Assembly (NCBI GenBank): GCA_017893485.1
Contig: CM030366.1
Coordinates: 182,222,594-182,286,593, forward strand
Source: Hemerocallis citrina
Lineage: Eukaryota > Streptophyta > Magnoliopsida > Asparagales > Asphodelaceae
Direction of reading: 5' to 3'
DNA: 64,000 nt
The notes beneath the pieces were generated by a model. That model saw nothing but the letters and a program-made list of their open reading frames with translations. It did not search any database and was not told where the DNA came from. The position numbers were made by a program, and so were the translations under genes. Every line of letters begins with the position of its first letter. Position 1 is the first letter of the stretch. Of the stretch, positions 10,736-22,386 are shown piece after piece.

Positions 10736-12997
10736 TGTCACGCCCCGCTTTCCAAAAACATGGAATACGAGCGCGTGACGAAGCCCAGCGAATGATTTTA
10801 ACATCATTCATAAGCTGTAGGATCGACTCAGCATCACAACAGGAAACATAACCACAGATATATATAACCAAGCATGCATGAATAATTTGTTAAGCAACAG
10901 AAACATTTGAAAACAAATAATAATATCCAAATAGTTTTCAAGTCTGGATCAAGTTAAAACTCGGGAACATCAGCCCGTTACAAGTCTTTAAGTAGCAAGA
11001 ATAAATAATTCAAGAAAAATAAACAAATATTCTAAACAAGTCTTTTCTCCACTTGAAGACTAAAACCTCTGCTCACCAATTCCCGCAGGTAGCTTATCAC
11101 CAAAGTCTGCTTAATAAATATAAAAGGAAAAAAATAGGGAAAACAAGAGAAAATGCCCTTAGTGCAAGTTAGGGTCACAAATAGTAAAAACGAGTACAAG
11201 TAATGTGGAAAAAAGATTGGAATCAAGAATGTACAGGGATACAACAAGTAGTGAAAATTTAAGAATTAACTAGCAAGAAGGACAACTCAACTAACAGGCT
11301 GGATAACAAATACAAATGGTGAAACAAGTGACAAGTGAACATGTAGGGGTATCTAACCTCAAGTGATAGGCATCTAGTACAAATGTCAGGTATCATGTCT
11401 CGAGTCTAGTGCCAAGTTTTCAAGTACAAGTATTAAGTGAACAATTATCAAGTTCAAGTTTCATGTATCAAGTTTCATGTATCAAGTTCAGGTTTCATGT
11501 ATCAAGTCTTGTAAGTATTACTATCTAGGTAGCATTTCATGCATCCATCTTTTTACTACATAGTTGCTACAGACAAAGCAATTTCGTTTAGGCCTAGTAA
11601 TGGAGTCTATAGGGCGGCGTACTCAGGTATCAAGTATCAAGCAAGCCATGGTTCATGAATCGAAAAATAAATAACAAGTTCACGAAGCAAGTTCGCGAAT
11701 CCACTAACAAGTTCAAGAACCGCACAATGGGTTCATGAATCAAACAAGTTCATGAGCAAAGTAACTGACTCCATAAATCGATCAAGATACAACAAGTTCA
11801 TGAACCAAGTATTTGGGAAACACGGGCCCCCTTCCGAGTACACTTACCTATATTGTCCACTATTATGGTCTATCCTTTAAACCCCGGCTTGTTACTTTTA
11901 TTAATTTTTATCAAGAAAGCATGCAAGTGTGTGAAACAAGTAAATTAGTCATAATCATGGTCATGGAACAAGTTTCAGATATCTATATAGCATAATCGAG
12001 GGTCAACACGAATCAGAATATCGAGAACAACGGAAATCTCAAATCTGGAAAAAACAACGTTGTTGTACCAAAACTGTGATTTCTGTTGCTACGAGATAGC
12101 AAAAGTGGATCCGTCAGGAGGTCTAGAAACTAGACTCCTGCCCGGTTCCAACGCATATAATTAAGGTATATAAAAGTTGTGGTAACATGTGTCAAAACAG
12201 CGAACTACACTGCTAATGTGTTCAGACAGAATTTGTGAATCTAAGTTTAAACATGTGAAACAATATTGAAATATTGTTAATTAATTCTAGAAAATTTTGG
12301 GAAGGTTCTATAGGGTGTCCAGCAACAGCATATAAAATTTTGAGTCAAACGCTTACTGTTAAAATAGTTAAATCAATTTGCAAACTAAAGGTGTGCAGCA
12401 GTTTCTGCGTCTACCAACACAGTTGCAGTAAAACTGAGATAACTCCTAGACCGTAGCTCGGAATTCAAAAATTCCGGAGGCTATCGACATCTAGACATCT
12501 AGAGCTACATTTACTATTCAGGGCTTGGGTTCAGAGTCTGATGTTAAAGGGGTCAAAACAGCATAATAAGATCCAGGACAGCAACATGTGGGAATGTTTT
12601 ACGTGTATAGGTTGCATGAAGTTGGTTATTGGGCGTCTAGGTTAATATGTGATACAAATACGGGGTAATGGTCATCAAAACAGCAAGTAATATTTATTTC
12701 TCGACTCTAGTGGGTGAAAGTTCATCACATACAGGATATATCATACGTCTACAAATTTAGGGTTCCTTAATTTCATGTGTTCATGTGTCTAGGGGATAAA
12801 ATGAGTCCAAGTAGTTGTAATGACATACAAGATATATTATGAGTCCAAGTAGTTGTAATACAAAATGACTCTTAAGATTATGAAATTGATGAGGATTAAT
12901 ATTTGATCAACAACGACGAGTCAAAGAGGAGTTACAACTTCTAACTATTTGCGGTATTTTCAAATTAAGGTGGGTAGGATTGTAAGGTGGGTAGGAT
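10736..12997 (-). mobile_element. LTR-like segment, minus orientation, inserted in the PMD gene
   Basis: It begins TGTCACGCCCC at 10736, the same terminus as the solo LTR at 5350, and shares with it CCCAGCGAATGAT, the GGTAGCAYTTCATGC phrase and ACCCCGGCTTGTTA near 11880. A possible opposite end is GTTACA at 12931-12936, but the flanks (CTGTC, ACTTC) are not duplicated. It lies head-to-head with the plus-oriented LTR that follows. A 17-bp unit GGTGGGTAGGATTGTAA is duplicated at the junction (12969-13002). Confidence 0.6.
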
Positions 12998-13950
12998 TGT
13001 AACTCCCTATTCCAGTTGTACGTATTTTATTACGTAAATTTTTGTACTTCAATTTTCAGATCAGTTTTATTTTTCTCTTTGGACTCTTTATTTAGAGCCA
13101 GAATATTTTTCCGATCAATTCCATAATTTTATGATTTTTCGACCGGAGTTTAAATACAAATTTTAAACTTTGATTAATCCTAATCCTAACCCACTCCCGC
13201 TAATCACTCACTCACAGCAAAATCCTGCCTAATTCTACGCCTAACTCCACGACTTCTCCTCCTTGTTCTCATTTTTCCACACCTATGCTCTTATTTTTCT
13301 ACTGCCTCCACCACCCTACTACTCCTAATCCCCTCTTCTGTCACTGTCTCCTCTTTCATTTTTCTACAACCAACCTCTCTTTCTCTCCTTATAAATTATT
13401 ATATATAATACACATGCATGCATACATGCATATTGTGTCTCTCCCTTTCTTTTATATATACTAGTATAATGCATGTGCGATGCACGCGTACATAAAGCAT
13501 ATTTACATGACTTGAAAACTTGAAACAAAAAAAATAACAACCATATTTTGTGCAAGGGCAATAATTTTAAACAAAATAAGTTCAGTATGAGAGAGTCAAC
13601 AATCTTTGGCTAGAACCGCTTAAATTAAATCAGAAACATAAGCAAACATACGCGACCGTAATTGATCTTATTCTGCATATCTCTTATTCTTAGATTGCAT
13701 GTTTGGGGTTCTCTTTTGGAGTTGAGATAACTACAACTATCCCACTCAGAAAGTTGAGATGCCCCAAATCTAAATGCCCACAGAATTTACCAAACGCCTC
13801 ATAAAACTACTATCACAGTATCATTGTTGTATTCCTTTATATAGTGTCACTTACTCCTGATCGTGCAGTAATAATTAGATAATAGAGCTTCCCTATGAAG
13901 TGAATTTGTTGAAATTTGATAGACTTCCTTATCTGGTTTTGTACTCTCCA

Positions 13951-14312
13951 ATGGAGTTACAGGATACTGCAGTTCAGTCTAAAGTTACCCACAAAGTCTA
14001 TTTTGATATAAGCATCGGGAAGGAAAGTCCTGTTGGTAGGATTGTGATATGTCATTTTGGCGATGATGTGCCTAAGACAGCAGAAAACTTCCGGGCACTT
14101 TGTACAGGTTGAGTACTAAAATTCATTATCACTTACAGTATGGATTGGTATATATTCCTTGTGTTTGTCTATGAAATCTTTTTTAGTTATTGAACTGTGT
14201 CTATATATTTCTTTTTAACCAGGTGAAAAGGGCTTTGGGTACAAAGGATCAGCATTTCACCGTGTCATCAAAAGATTTCATGATCCAGGGTGGAGATTTC
14301 ACACAGGGCAAT
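13951..14312 (+). pseudogene. captured cyclophilin (peptidyl-prolyl isomerase) gene fragment
   Basis: Exon 1 (13951-14107) reads MELQDTAV then [33 protein letters not shown] and FRALCTG, and ends at a GT donor. Exon 2 (14223-14312) follows an AG acceptor and continues EKGFGYKGSAFHRVIK. One extra A then shifts the frame just before the catalytic-region motif that should read FMIQGGDF. The remaining half of the isomerase domain is absent. The intron is retained, so the fragment was captured as genomic DNA, as Helitrons do, not from mRNA. The KVTHKVYFD start resembles chloroplast-type plant cyclophilins. The fragment cannot encode an active isomerase. Confidence 0.85.
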
Positions 14313-15334
14313 GTGCATACTCTGAATTAGTATTTATTGTATTTTTTTGGCTGTTCTGTTGGTATTTCATGCTGCATTGTTAATACTTGATAATTTGGTG
14401 GAATCCATTATTTACGTGGAAATATAAAGTCTTTGGTGTAAACTGTAAGGTAAATCTTTGTTCCAATAATAGATCACTGCAAAGTTTTGTAACTCCAACC
14501 TCTTAAAATCAGTAAAGTACTAAAAAGATCATACCTTGGCAGAGATGTACCAACACATTGTTTATCCTGCGTGAAAGCTTAGTGTAGATATTTGAGGGTT
14601 TTCTTGTATAAGCCTAACACCTCACACCACACCACGGCAAAACACACTATGTCATTGAAGCTGATAAACTGCAAGCCTTTCATTTGTTTGATCTAATTTG
14701 TCGTTAACTCTTCATGTGCTAATATAGAAGTGGTATTTTTGTAGAGTAAGCTTAACCCATTTTTTCCCTTTGAATTTCCTTTGAGATTGTGAAGGGGTAA
14801 TGGCTTTTCCAAGTACATTAAAATGCATGGAAAACTAAAATATACTAAAAATCTCAAATCACAATTTTGATCTTATTAGCTGCAAGAACTCCATGATGAG
14901 ACATTAATTTATGATCCACAGTATTGGTCTTAATAGCATGCATAGTACAATCTACAAATAAGTGATATGCAGAATAAGATTAATCCTGAAATCATCTTCA
15001 TACTCGAGCAAAGTCATAATATAAATCAAAATTAATTCAAAAAAACAAAAAACAAAAAAAAATTTGATGACTGAAAACAAAAAACAAATCCATTCAGCCA
15101 AACGTTTGAGAAAAAAATAGGAAGAAGAGCGATCTTGGTTTCCCCTTCATCATCATCAAGACTGAAAACTACTCTAGGTATCGAATCGGGTGTCTGCCTC
15201 TTCAACCTCCTACTCCTATACAAATTCAAACAAATACCCATATTGAGAAATCTTGAACAGTATTGATCAAATGTAAGAAATAGAGTAGTGGGTATTTTGT
15301 TCATGACCTGTTGGAGTTGGTTTTTGAAGGGGAC

Positions 15335-15462
15335 TTCGACACCGGAGCGGGTGCGAGGGACGGGGGGTCGCACGGGAGCAAAGTTCGGGGGGGGGGATTT
15401 CGACACCGGAGCGGGTGCGAGGGACGGGGGGTCGCGCTGCGCGAGCAAAGTTCCGGAGGGGG
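15335..15462. repeat. 64-bp tandem duplication in the Helitron
   Basis: The phrase TTCGACACCGGAGCGGGTGC starts at 15335 and again at 15399, each followed by GAGGGACGGGGGGTCGC and AGCAAAGTTC. It is G-rich and resembles a gene leader on the minus strand, but I cannot identify it. Confidence 0.8.
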
Positions 15463-18400
15463 AGGGAGAGAGAGGCGGCAGTGAGTGTGAGAGAGAGGTA
15501 GAGGAATCGACGGGTTGGGGGGGGGAGTTTGTTTCTGTGAAGAGGGGACAGGGAAGGGATTTTGAGAGAGAGGTATAGGAATGGACGGGAGGGGGGATTT
15601 TTTTTTCCTGAGAAAGAGAGAGTTTGATTTGGGTGAGAATTACGGTTGTGACCTTCTTTTGTGTATGATTCAGGGGTAAAATTTGACAGATTTAACCCTA
15701 CATTATTTTTTAGGTGTGTTATGTATAAGAGGTCATAATAGTAAAAAGCCGCTAAAATAGGGGTTTGCTTAATAATAGTATAGATATACACACCCATGTG
15801 CATACAGCCATCCCACACCTCTCATTTCTTTCTTTCTTTCTATATATACACCCACACACATAAACCCCTCATTTCTACATCTCATTCTTCACTTCTCCTT
15901 CTCTTCCTCTGCCTTCTTCAAACCCGAGAGCTCAAGTAACATCCGAGCTTCACTTTACCCTCCACCTTCAAGCCGATGACTCCATTTCTACGGTCCCGTG
16001 AACCCCGAAAAACAACCCAACGCTGCGCCATCTCTTCGTTGTTGTTGTCGCTTATCACCGTCGCTCATCGTTGCTTCCGTTGCTCGCTCGCTGCCGTCTT
16101 ACCGCCATTCTTACCGCCGTTGTGCCGCCATCCGTTGCCGACATCGCTTCTTCTTTCCGTGGTTAATACCACCACTGTAATCGTCATGTTATAAGGCAAG
16201 TATCTTGTACACTCTTTTTGTTCTTGTACAAGTATTTTTCTTGAACTCGTGGCAAGTAGTCTAGTTATCATTATATTTTATTGTCAAACTCCGTTCGAGT
16301 CACTTGTTCCATGCTATATCAACTCAAGAGTGAACCATTAACACATTTCGAATCGTGTTATCGAATATCGAATATTCAACCTTACTATCTCTAAATTTCT
16401 TAACCTTGAACTAAGAATTCGACCGTGATCCCGATAATGGATTGAAGATTTTCTACATGGAAATCGTAGCCCATCGATTCCCGAATCCAGAACATCTTAC
16501 GGTTTCTCAATCGGATGTATAGATTGTGAGATATCGCGATTTTAGTACTGGCATATTATGAATTTCTGAACCTGCACGGGATTACTAACCGGTATCTTGT
16601 ACTGAGAATTTAACCATGTTCCCGATACTGGATTGAAAAACTTTCTACATGAAAATCGTATCCCTTCGAGTCTAGATATCCGGAACATTCTACAGTTTCT
16701 CAATCCGATGTATTGATTGTGAGATATCACAATTCTAGTATTGTGACTATGAATTTTCAGAATGCGCGCGAAACATCAAAACCAGCGAAGAATGAATTTG
16801 TACGCATAGCTACTGTCTCTAGAATGTATCGTGTGAATATGCGTTGGAACCAGAAGAGAGTCTACTTTCTAGAATCTCTGACGGAATCAGATTTGCTTTT
16901 CTGTGACAATGGAAAAGTGAATTTGAATGCAAATATATCAGGTTGTCTAAAAATCCATCTCTACGTTTTTGCATATAAACCCGTTATTTTTTATATTTAA
17001 TGAACTGAGTGTATTATTGTTCTTGTAATAATAACTTGCATAGATATAATAGGTTGATAGCATGCATTTTATACCACTTGATAATTTATAATAACTACTT
17101 TCGATACATGTACTCGTTATATCTCATACCATGATTACTACCCTTGATATTTTTCTAGATTAATTGTCTTGATTACACCGTTCCACCAGTCGTACCAACT
17201 GCAAGTTTATAATTAATTATAAAAGAATAACAAGCCGGGGTTATAAGGGTACGGCTTAGTAATGGACAATATAGGGGAGTATACTCGGAAGGGGGCCTGT
17301 GTTTTCCGAAATAGTGATTATTGATTCTTGATTACACAATTCTTGATTACATAATTCTCGATTACATGATTCATGATTACATACCTTGATACTATCACTG
17401 GAAGACCCGAGTACATAATCCTATAGAATTCACTACTTAAGTTTAAATGTCACATGATTGATATGCACCGAACTTGTGGTATGGGACACAGGATTGCGTG
17501 CATTAGATAAATTAATAAAACAGATAAACTTGAGATCTTCACTAAGCACGATTCTTGATTACATGACTCTTCATTACATGACTTTTGATTACATGACTCT
17601 CGATCCTTGATTACATGATTATCGGTTAACTACGCCTAGGTTACCAATTGCTTATACCTTGAAGTCTCGAATACACTAGTTACAGTTATTACTTACATGA
17701 TCATATTATCCCAGTTCTTTGCTTACTTCCACATTGTATTTGTACTTCTACTTCTTATTTCTTCCATGTTATATCTTGTTATATTATCCATTTTACTGCT
17801 TGTTGCTACTTGCGGCCCGAAACTTGCTTTAACGGGAACTTTTCTATTTTTCTTTAAGTTATTAATTATACAGGTACTGATGGACCCGACGAGCAAACTC
17901 TCTAGACGATCGTTGCTGCTTCCTTACTACTTCATGTTGTTTTTCTTTCAGCGCTATTTTATCTAGTTGTTATAGCAAACTGCTTATCATACTCTTTTAA
18001 TTATGACACCTTGTACTCCTGGGTATCTTGACCCGATGTTGATGTATTATCCAAATGATGGTTATTCTATTTTCAGCTCATGTGATTATTATATTTGCCT
18101 GCGTGAATGTGTTATAAAGATCTTGTTGAGCTTATAATTGTACAGCTTATGGATGATATATACCATTCGCTGGGCCTCAGTTGCGTGCCTGTATTTCCCT
18201 ATAGTGGGAAGCAGGGCGTGACATAACATGTGCTGGTCCTCGGGGAGATGGACCCAGTGGGGTGATTGCTTCCGCACTACAGGCTGACCCACGTGAATAC
18301 GCTCACAACTCCACACTTGTAGCAATATCATTGGTCCATTCATCTGCACGGAACCAAGACTGTACAAACACAAACTCCCGTAGAGGGACGATAATGCGGC

Positions 18401-19759
18401 ACTACCCCAACTGTACTGACTGACTCATCCCAGATCTGCAATCAACGGGAGGTACATCAAGGGGACAGAGTGTCCGGTGGAATTTGGGAACAACACGCCT
18501 CCAAACAGTGTAAGAATGTAGGCCCTGCGGTAGCACTGAACCTCCTCATCAGTGGAATTGTCATTCAATCAGTCCTTGAATATGTCCTTCAACCACTTCA
18601 ACCGAATTTGTTTTCTATTAACTGCTCCGGCCTCCACTTCGACACCAAGGTACTGTTCCACTAAATATATCGGGTCGAAGTCCAATGAGCTGGTCACTGC
18701 CTGCCCATCAACTGGAAGGCCGGTGAGTACAGAGACGTCCTGCAGTGTCACTGTCATCTCCCCAACTATCAGGTGAAAGCTGTGTGTTTTAGGTCGCCAT
18801 CTCTGAAGCAGCGCTGTAAGAAGAGGCCGATCACACTTGATGGAGCTCATCAGTGCAATACCATATAATCCACAGTCCCTTAGGATCTCGTGAATCCGTG
18901 GGTACATAGGTAGTGGATTACCCCCCCTAAATGTACATTCCTTAAATTCACCTTTCCACACATCCTTCGAACGGTGCTGCGACTGAAGAGAAAGGAGTGT
19001 AGGGTCGAGGGGACCTGGACCTCCGAGAGGAATATAAGATGATGAAGGGGCTGAAGAAGAAGTACCTGCCACATTTGGATTACTTGGGACCTATACAACA
19101 ACAACAACATTTACATCAAAAGATCGATATAACATTTAATTGTATGATAATGAAACAAATCGAATATAAACAATTATAAGCTTACATTAGTACGCACGGT
19201 ACCGCCACGATGACCACCACGTCCACTGTGAGGAGGTGGGCCAAAAGATGTACGTGGTCCATCGCCATGAGGAGGTCTACTACTAGATCCTTCCTCCACA
19301 TTCCCCATCGTCCGCGCCATTTTTTATAAAATAGAGTATCCTACAACTAAAAACAATCGTTATTAACTTTACAAAAATATATAACCTATATATATATAAC
19401 ACATACGAACATACAATCGTTATTAACTATATCCAAAATTTACCCCCAATTTCGACATTTATCCACATTTTATCAAACAATTTCGAACTACATATATCTA
19501 CATATATATACAACATTAAAAAATATAGAGTTTGATAAATATACCACAAACTTTAGCCCAAATTTGAACCACTACACCTCCACCGCAAGCCTCACCCCCA
19601 AATTTGAAGAACTACACCGCAATTACCCCCAAAATCGAAGCACCCCCAAAATCGAATTGGCCAATTGAACGAAGATGAGATATTGAAGAATTTTGTGAGT
19701 GATTCGACGAAATTTGATGGGTTAATGGCTAAAATCAGATCAACAATTTCTTGGGTTAG

Positions 19760-20033
19760 GGTTTCGTGACGAAGAGGAGAAGGAAAAAGAGAAGAATGAG
19801 ATCTGTTGTCGAGGTTGGGGGTTTAAGACCCAAACGACACTCGTTTTTTCAAAAAGCAAGTTTGGGATAAATCCCCTCGCTTTTTGAGAAAGCGAGTCTA
19901 GTTAGGTGTAAATCCTACAACTAAGACTCGCCTTCTGAAAAAGCGAAGAGGATTTACCCAAACTCGTTTTTTCAGAAAGCGAGTAGAACGTTTTGGGAAT
20001 AAAAAAAAAGTCGGATAGTTTGGAAAAAATATC
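19760..20033 (-). repeat. right TIR of the MULE with about four palindromes
   Basis: It is the inverted copy of the left TIR. Palindromes lie near 19847, 19877, 19927 and 19962, with slightly degenerate half-sites (CTCGTTTTTT, CTCGCCTTCT). The element ends at 20033 and the TSD copy ATTAAAACC follows. It lies about 440 bp upstream of the PMD start codon, so it is the likely PMD promoter. Confidence 0.85.
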
Positions 20034-20157
20034 ATTAAAACCTCTATTACTAGAAAATAGACATGGGGAATAGTCACTAAAATTAATTACTACTTTTTGA
20101 CATCATGACCCAAAGTCAAAAGTCAAAAACCATGTGATGTTGTTTCCAATGAGAAAA

Positions 20158-20331
20158 GAGTAATGCTTTAGCCACTACCAATTTCACTACTATTTTCTTC
20201 ACTACCTTAGGTGACATACTCCTATTAGAGAGTTCTCCCACCTACTCTATCTTCTCCTACCTATTGGAGTGTGCTACCTAAGGTAGTGAAGAGAAATGTA
20301 GTGAAATTGTTAGTGGATGTAGCATTACTCA
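20158..20331. mobile_element. 174-bp palindromic MITE with 8-bp TSD
   Basis: The left arm starts GAGTAATGCTTTAGCCACTA and the right arm ends as its near-complement ...AGCATTACTCA; the arms pair over most of their length. TGAGAAAA flanks both sides (20150-20157, 20332-20339). An 8-bp TSD fits a hAT-type MITE. Confidence 0.8.
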
Positions 20332-20862
20332 TGAGAAAAACAACAAAGGAATTTGAAGCCTGCATTTATGCATTTAATGATGGGCCAAAGTGGGTCCAAT
20401 AGAGGGCCCCTATCCAATAGAAGACTTAGGCTTTAAAAAGTCAGAAGTCAATGGGCCTTGGATTTTAAGTGAGTGAGATAGTGATTGGAATAGTAGGGGA
20501 TTGGATTAAAAAAAAAAAATCATTCTTAATCTTAAACGCAGTCTAGAATTCGATTCTAATTACTAATTAAGGACTGTCTCAGTCTTAGGCTGTTTGTGTG
20601 GTAGTCGGATGTCTCAGTCTTAGGCTGTTTGTGTGGTAGTCGGATATGTATCGGCCATTATTGCCCCCTTACCATACATCATGGGTGGGTGGAATGGATG
20701 GGTAGATTCAGCTCTGGGCCACAACAAGTCGAATTTGTAAATTAATGAGGGATATGGAATTGAATATTGAGTCATTCATTTAATGCCGGGTTCGTTTGTC
20801 CCTTCCTTGTATTTAACGTTGGGCTGGAGTCATGTGACTCTATCCGTCTTATCAAAACAAAA
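20332..20862. other. intergenic, with a 35-bp tandem duplication at 20576-20645
   Basis: No gene is recognised. The unit beginning GTCTCAGTCTTAGGCTG occurs twice head-to-tail (20576-20610 and 20611-20645). Confidence 0.75.
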
Positions 20863-21529
20863 GGTAAAATTAAAAAAAAATTGTCATTAAATTTTGGGCC
20901 AGTGCTAAACTTTTTCTTTTTAAAAAAATGACACAATGTTTAACTTTGAACTGACAGAATTACCTACCGTTAACTTTCTTCTACGTGCACTGCACGTACT
21001 CTAATTATATGACGAAAATATCCCTTTCTCCAATTCCCTACCGTAATTTAAAAAAACTACACAAAAGTTTTTTATTTTTATTTTTAAATGACACAATGTT
21101 TAAATAAGATTCACTGGGTTAGTTCTGCCAGGGTAGGTTTAACAAAACCACACACATCTTTTATTTGTGTTTAAAAAAATATCACTTAACTAATCAGATG
21201 TTTAAATAAACCCTCCGAACTAATTCTAACCCTAACCTTAATTCTAACTAACCCAGTGGACCTTATTTAAATATTGTGTTCTTAAAAAAAACCTTTAGTG
21301 TAGTTTTTTTAAATTGGCCAAAAGTTTTGTGTAGTTTTTTAAAATTTTCATTTTTTAGGGTATTTTCGTCATATAATTAGAGTACGTGCACTGCACGCAG
21401 AAAAAAGTTAACGGTAGGTAACTCTGTCAGTTCAAAGTTAAACATTGTGTCGTTTTTTTAAAATGAAAAAGTTCAAGAAAATTTGTTTAAACTAGTCCAA
21501 AATTTTGTGGCGTTTTTTTAAATTTTGCC
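20863..21529. mobile_element. 667-bp MULE-type MITE just upstream of the AHAS small subunit gene
   Basis: The left end GGTAAAATTAAAAAAA and the right end (minus strand) GGCAAAATTTAAAAAAA open inverted repeats of about 200 bp. These share GACACAATGTTTAACTTTGA, ACCTACCGTTAACTTT, GTGCACGTACTCTAATTATA and TGACGAAAATA. A-rich 9-bp flanks (AAAACAAAA, AAAAAAAAA) would be the TSD. There is no coding capacity. It ends about 120 bp before the gene's start codon, so it overlaps or abuts the promoter. Confidence 0.8.
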
Positions 21530-21647
21530 AAAAAAAAAAATATAGACTCACTTAAACCCCACAGACAGCTGTATTTAAAGTTAAAAGTCTCAGGAAACAC
21601 TCACTTCGCTCTCTTTCCATCTTCTTCCCCAAAAACCCTCGACAAAA

Positions 21648-22339
21648 ATGACGGCAGCCTCAGTTCGCCCACCTCTCTCTTTCCCAAACCCTCCCAAACC
21701 AGTCCGATCCCACACTGAACTCGCCTCCCCCTTTCGGTTCGGCCTCGGCCTCTCAACAACACTAGATCTCACGCGATCCTCCCTCATTTCGAACACCAAC
21801 CACCTCCGAATTCTCGAGATTCGGGCCGCCGCCGGCAGCAGCAGCAGCAACGATCATATGGCGTCGCTGGCCGCAACTCCGAGGCCCAGGAATCCGTAAG
21901 TCTTCCAAGAAATACATTAGCACGCGCATTGCACATCTTCTACTGATAGGTTTCTTGATTCTTGATTTTAATAGCCTAATGTTATTCCCGACATGTGTAA
22001 TTGATACTGTTATTAGTCAGTGCTTACCCGCTAATTTCGGATGTGGCTGCATTGGAGGAAAGAGTTGAGGGAGATTTTGTGTGGTTTTGTCCTCCTAGTT
22101 TGTATAAACAAATCTTGTACATAAAAAACTTACACCACACAAATAAGCCTAACGAAAATCTGTATTTTTACTACTATAATTATAATGTGGTGGTTCATGT
22201 GAATATGTAAGCAACCTCATTTGTTCCATATACATGTAATACATGTCATCCAAAATAATCAACTTGGAGATGAAATACAGGAAGGAAGTCTCAATTGATT
22301 AACGATCATTGGGATCTTGGTGTCACAAAGTAGAGACAG

Positions 22340-22386
<47 letters not shown>

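Larger units (their letters stand above)
13461..15784 (-). mobile_element. non-autonomous Helitron carrying a cyclophilin fragment
   Basis: On the minus strand the element starts A|TCTATACTATTATTAAGC (15784) and ends ATTATACTAG|T (13461), obeying the Helitron rules A|TC...CTRR|T with insertion between A and T. A GTGC-ATC-GCAC hairpin sits about 11 bases before the 3' end (13473-13483), as required. No Rep/helicase ORF is present, so it is non-autonomous. It contains two exons of a cyclophilin gene on the strand opposite to the Helitron, and a 64-bp tandem duplication at 15335-15462. It sits inside the LTR at 12998-18223. Confidence 0.85.
12998..18223 (+). mobile_element. LTR, plus orientation, split by a Helitron
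   Basis: It starts TGTAACTCCC at 12998 and ends GCAGGGCGTGACA at 18223. It shares, in inverted order, the AACAAGCCGGGGTTATAA (near 17230) and GGCCTCAGTTGCGTGCCTG (near 18174) phrases with the segments at 10736 and 5350. Without the Helitron (13461-15784) it is about 2.9 kb, close to the solo LTR at 5350. A CT-rich leader at 15820-16100 resembles an LTR transcript start. No TSD is seen (AGGAT against TAACA). With the preceding minus segment it replaces part of the PMD coding sequence, which suggests rearrangement after insertion. Confidence 0.65.
9875..19320 (-). pseudogene. plant mobile domain (PMD) protein gene of the MULE, interrupted
   Basis: The start is ATG at 19320. Exon 1 (19320-19186) is Gly/Pro/Arg-rich and ends at a GTAAGC donor. 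Exon 2 begins at 19090 and gives the PMD core: HEILRDCGLYGIALMSSIKC, then TVTLQDVSVLTGLPVDG, then YILTLFGGVLFP, then YSWGSAALSSLYGSLC, then the LLQVWSCERI segment. In-frame stops occur near 18570 and 18430. At 18223 an LTR block interrupts the gene. On the far side (10735 downward) the frame resumes at RQFGLHKMIHVAKPFN and continues through a block ending in the YRRMTRRYIS segment (Trp to stop before it). The last coding part (about 10275-9875) is acidic then basic, with stop TCA at 9875-9877. Around 70 residues normally between the LPEDQ and RQFGL segments are missing. PMD proteins occur as host MAIN-like genes and inside transposons. Their biochemical role in transposons is not established. 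Confidence 0.85.
3607..20033. mobile_element. large Mutator-like element (MULE) with long TIRs, transposase and plant mobile domain genes
   Basis: The left end starts GAATTTTTTCCCAAACTGTC and the right end, read on the minus strand, starts GATATTTTTTCCAAACTATC. Both continue as inverted repeats of about 410 and 275 bp filled with palindromes. Flanks are ATTAAAATC (3598-3606) and ATTAAAACC (20034-20042), a 9-bp TSD with one mismatch, as expected for Mutator elements. Inside are a MURA-type transposase remnant on + and a plant mobile domain (PMD) gene on -, convergent. Subtracting the solo LTR (5350-8645) and the LTR/Helitron block (10736-18223) leaves about 5.6 kb. PMD genes inside MULEs are known in plants. 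The MULE assignment rests on TIR, TSD and transposase together. The TSD is A-rich, so its exact edges could shift by a base or two. Confidence 0.85.

Noticed and set aside
15267..15818. Minus-strand Pro/Arg/Ser-rich ORFs
   Set aside because: Low-complexity leader-like DNA within the Helitron containing a 64-bp duplication; no domain.
10736..18223. A single DNA transposon with kilobase-long TIRs (TGTCACGCC...GGCGTGACA)
   Set aside because: The related copy at 5350-8645 has TG...CA ends and a 5-bp TSD as a solo LTR, and an LTR start TGTAACTCCC occurs at 12998. Two opposed LTR segments explain it better, though no TSD proves it.
22001..22210. Small plus-strand ORF in AHAS intron 1
   Set aside because: Lies between exons 1 and 2 with a clear GT...AG intron; no homology recognised.
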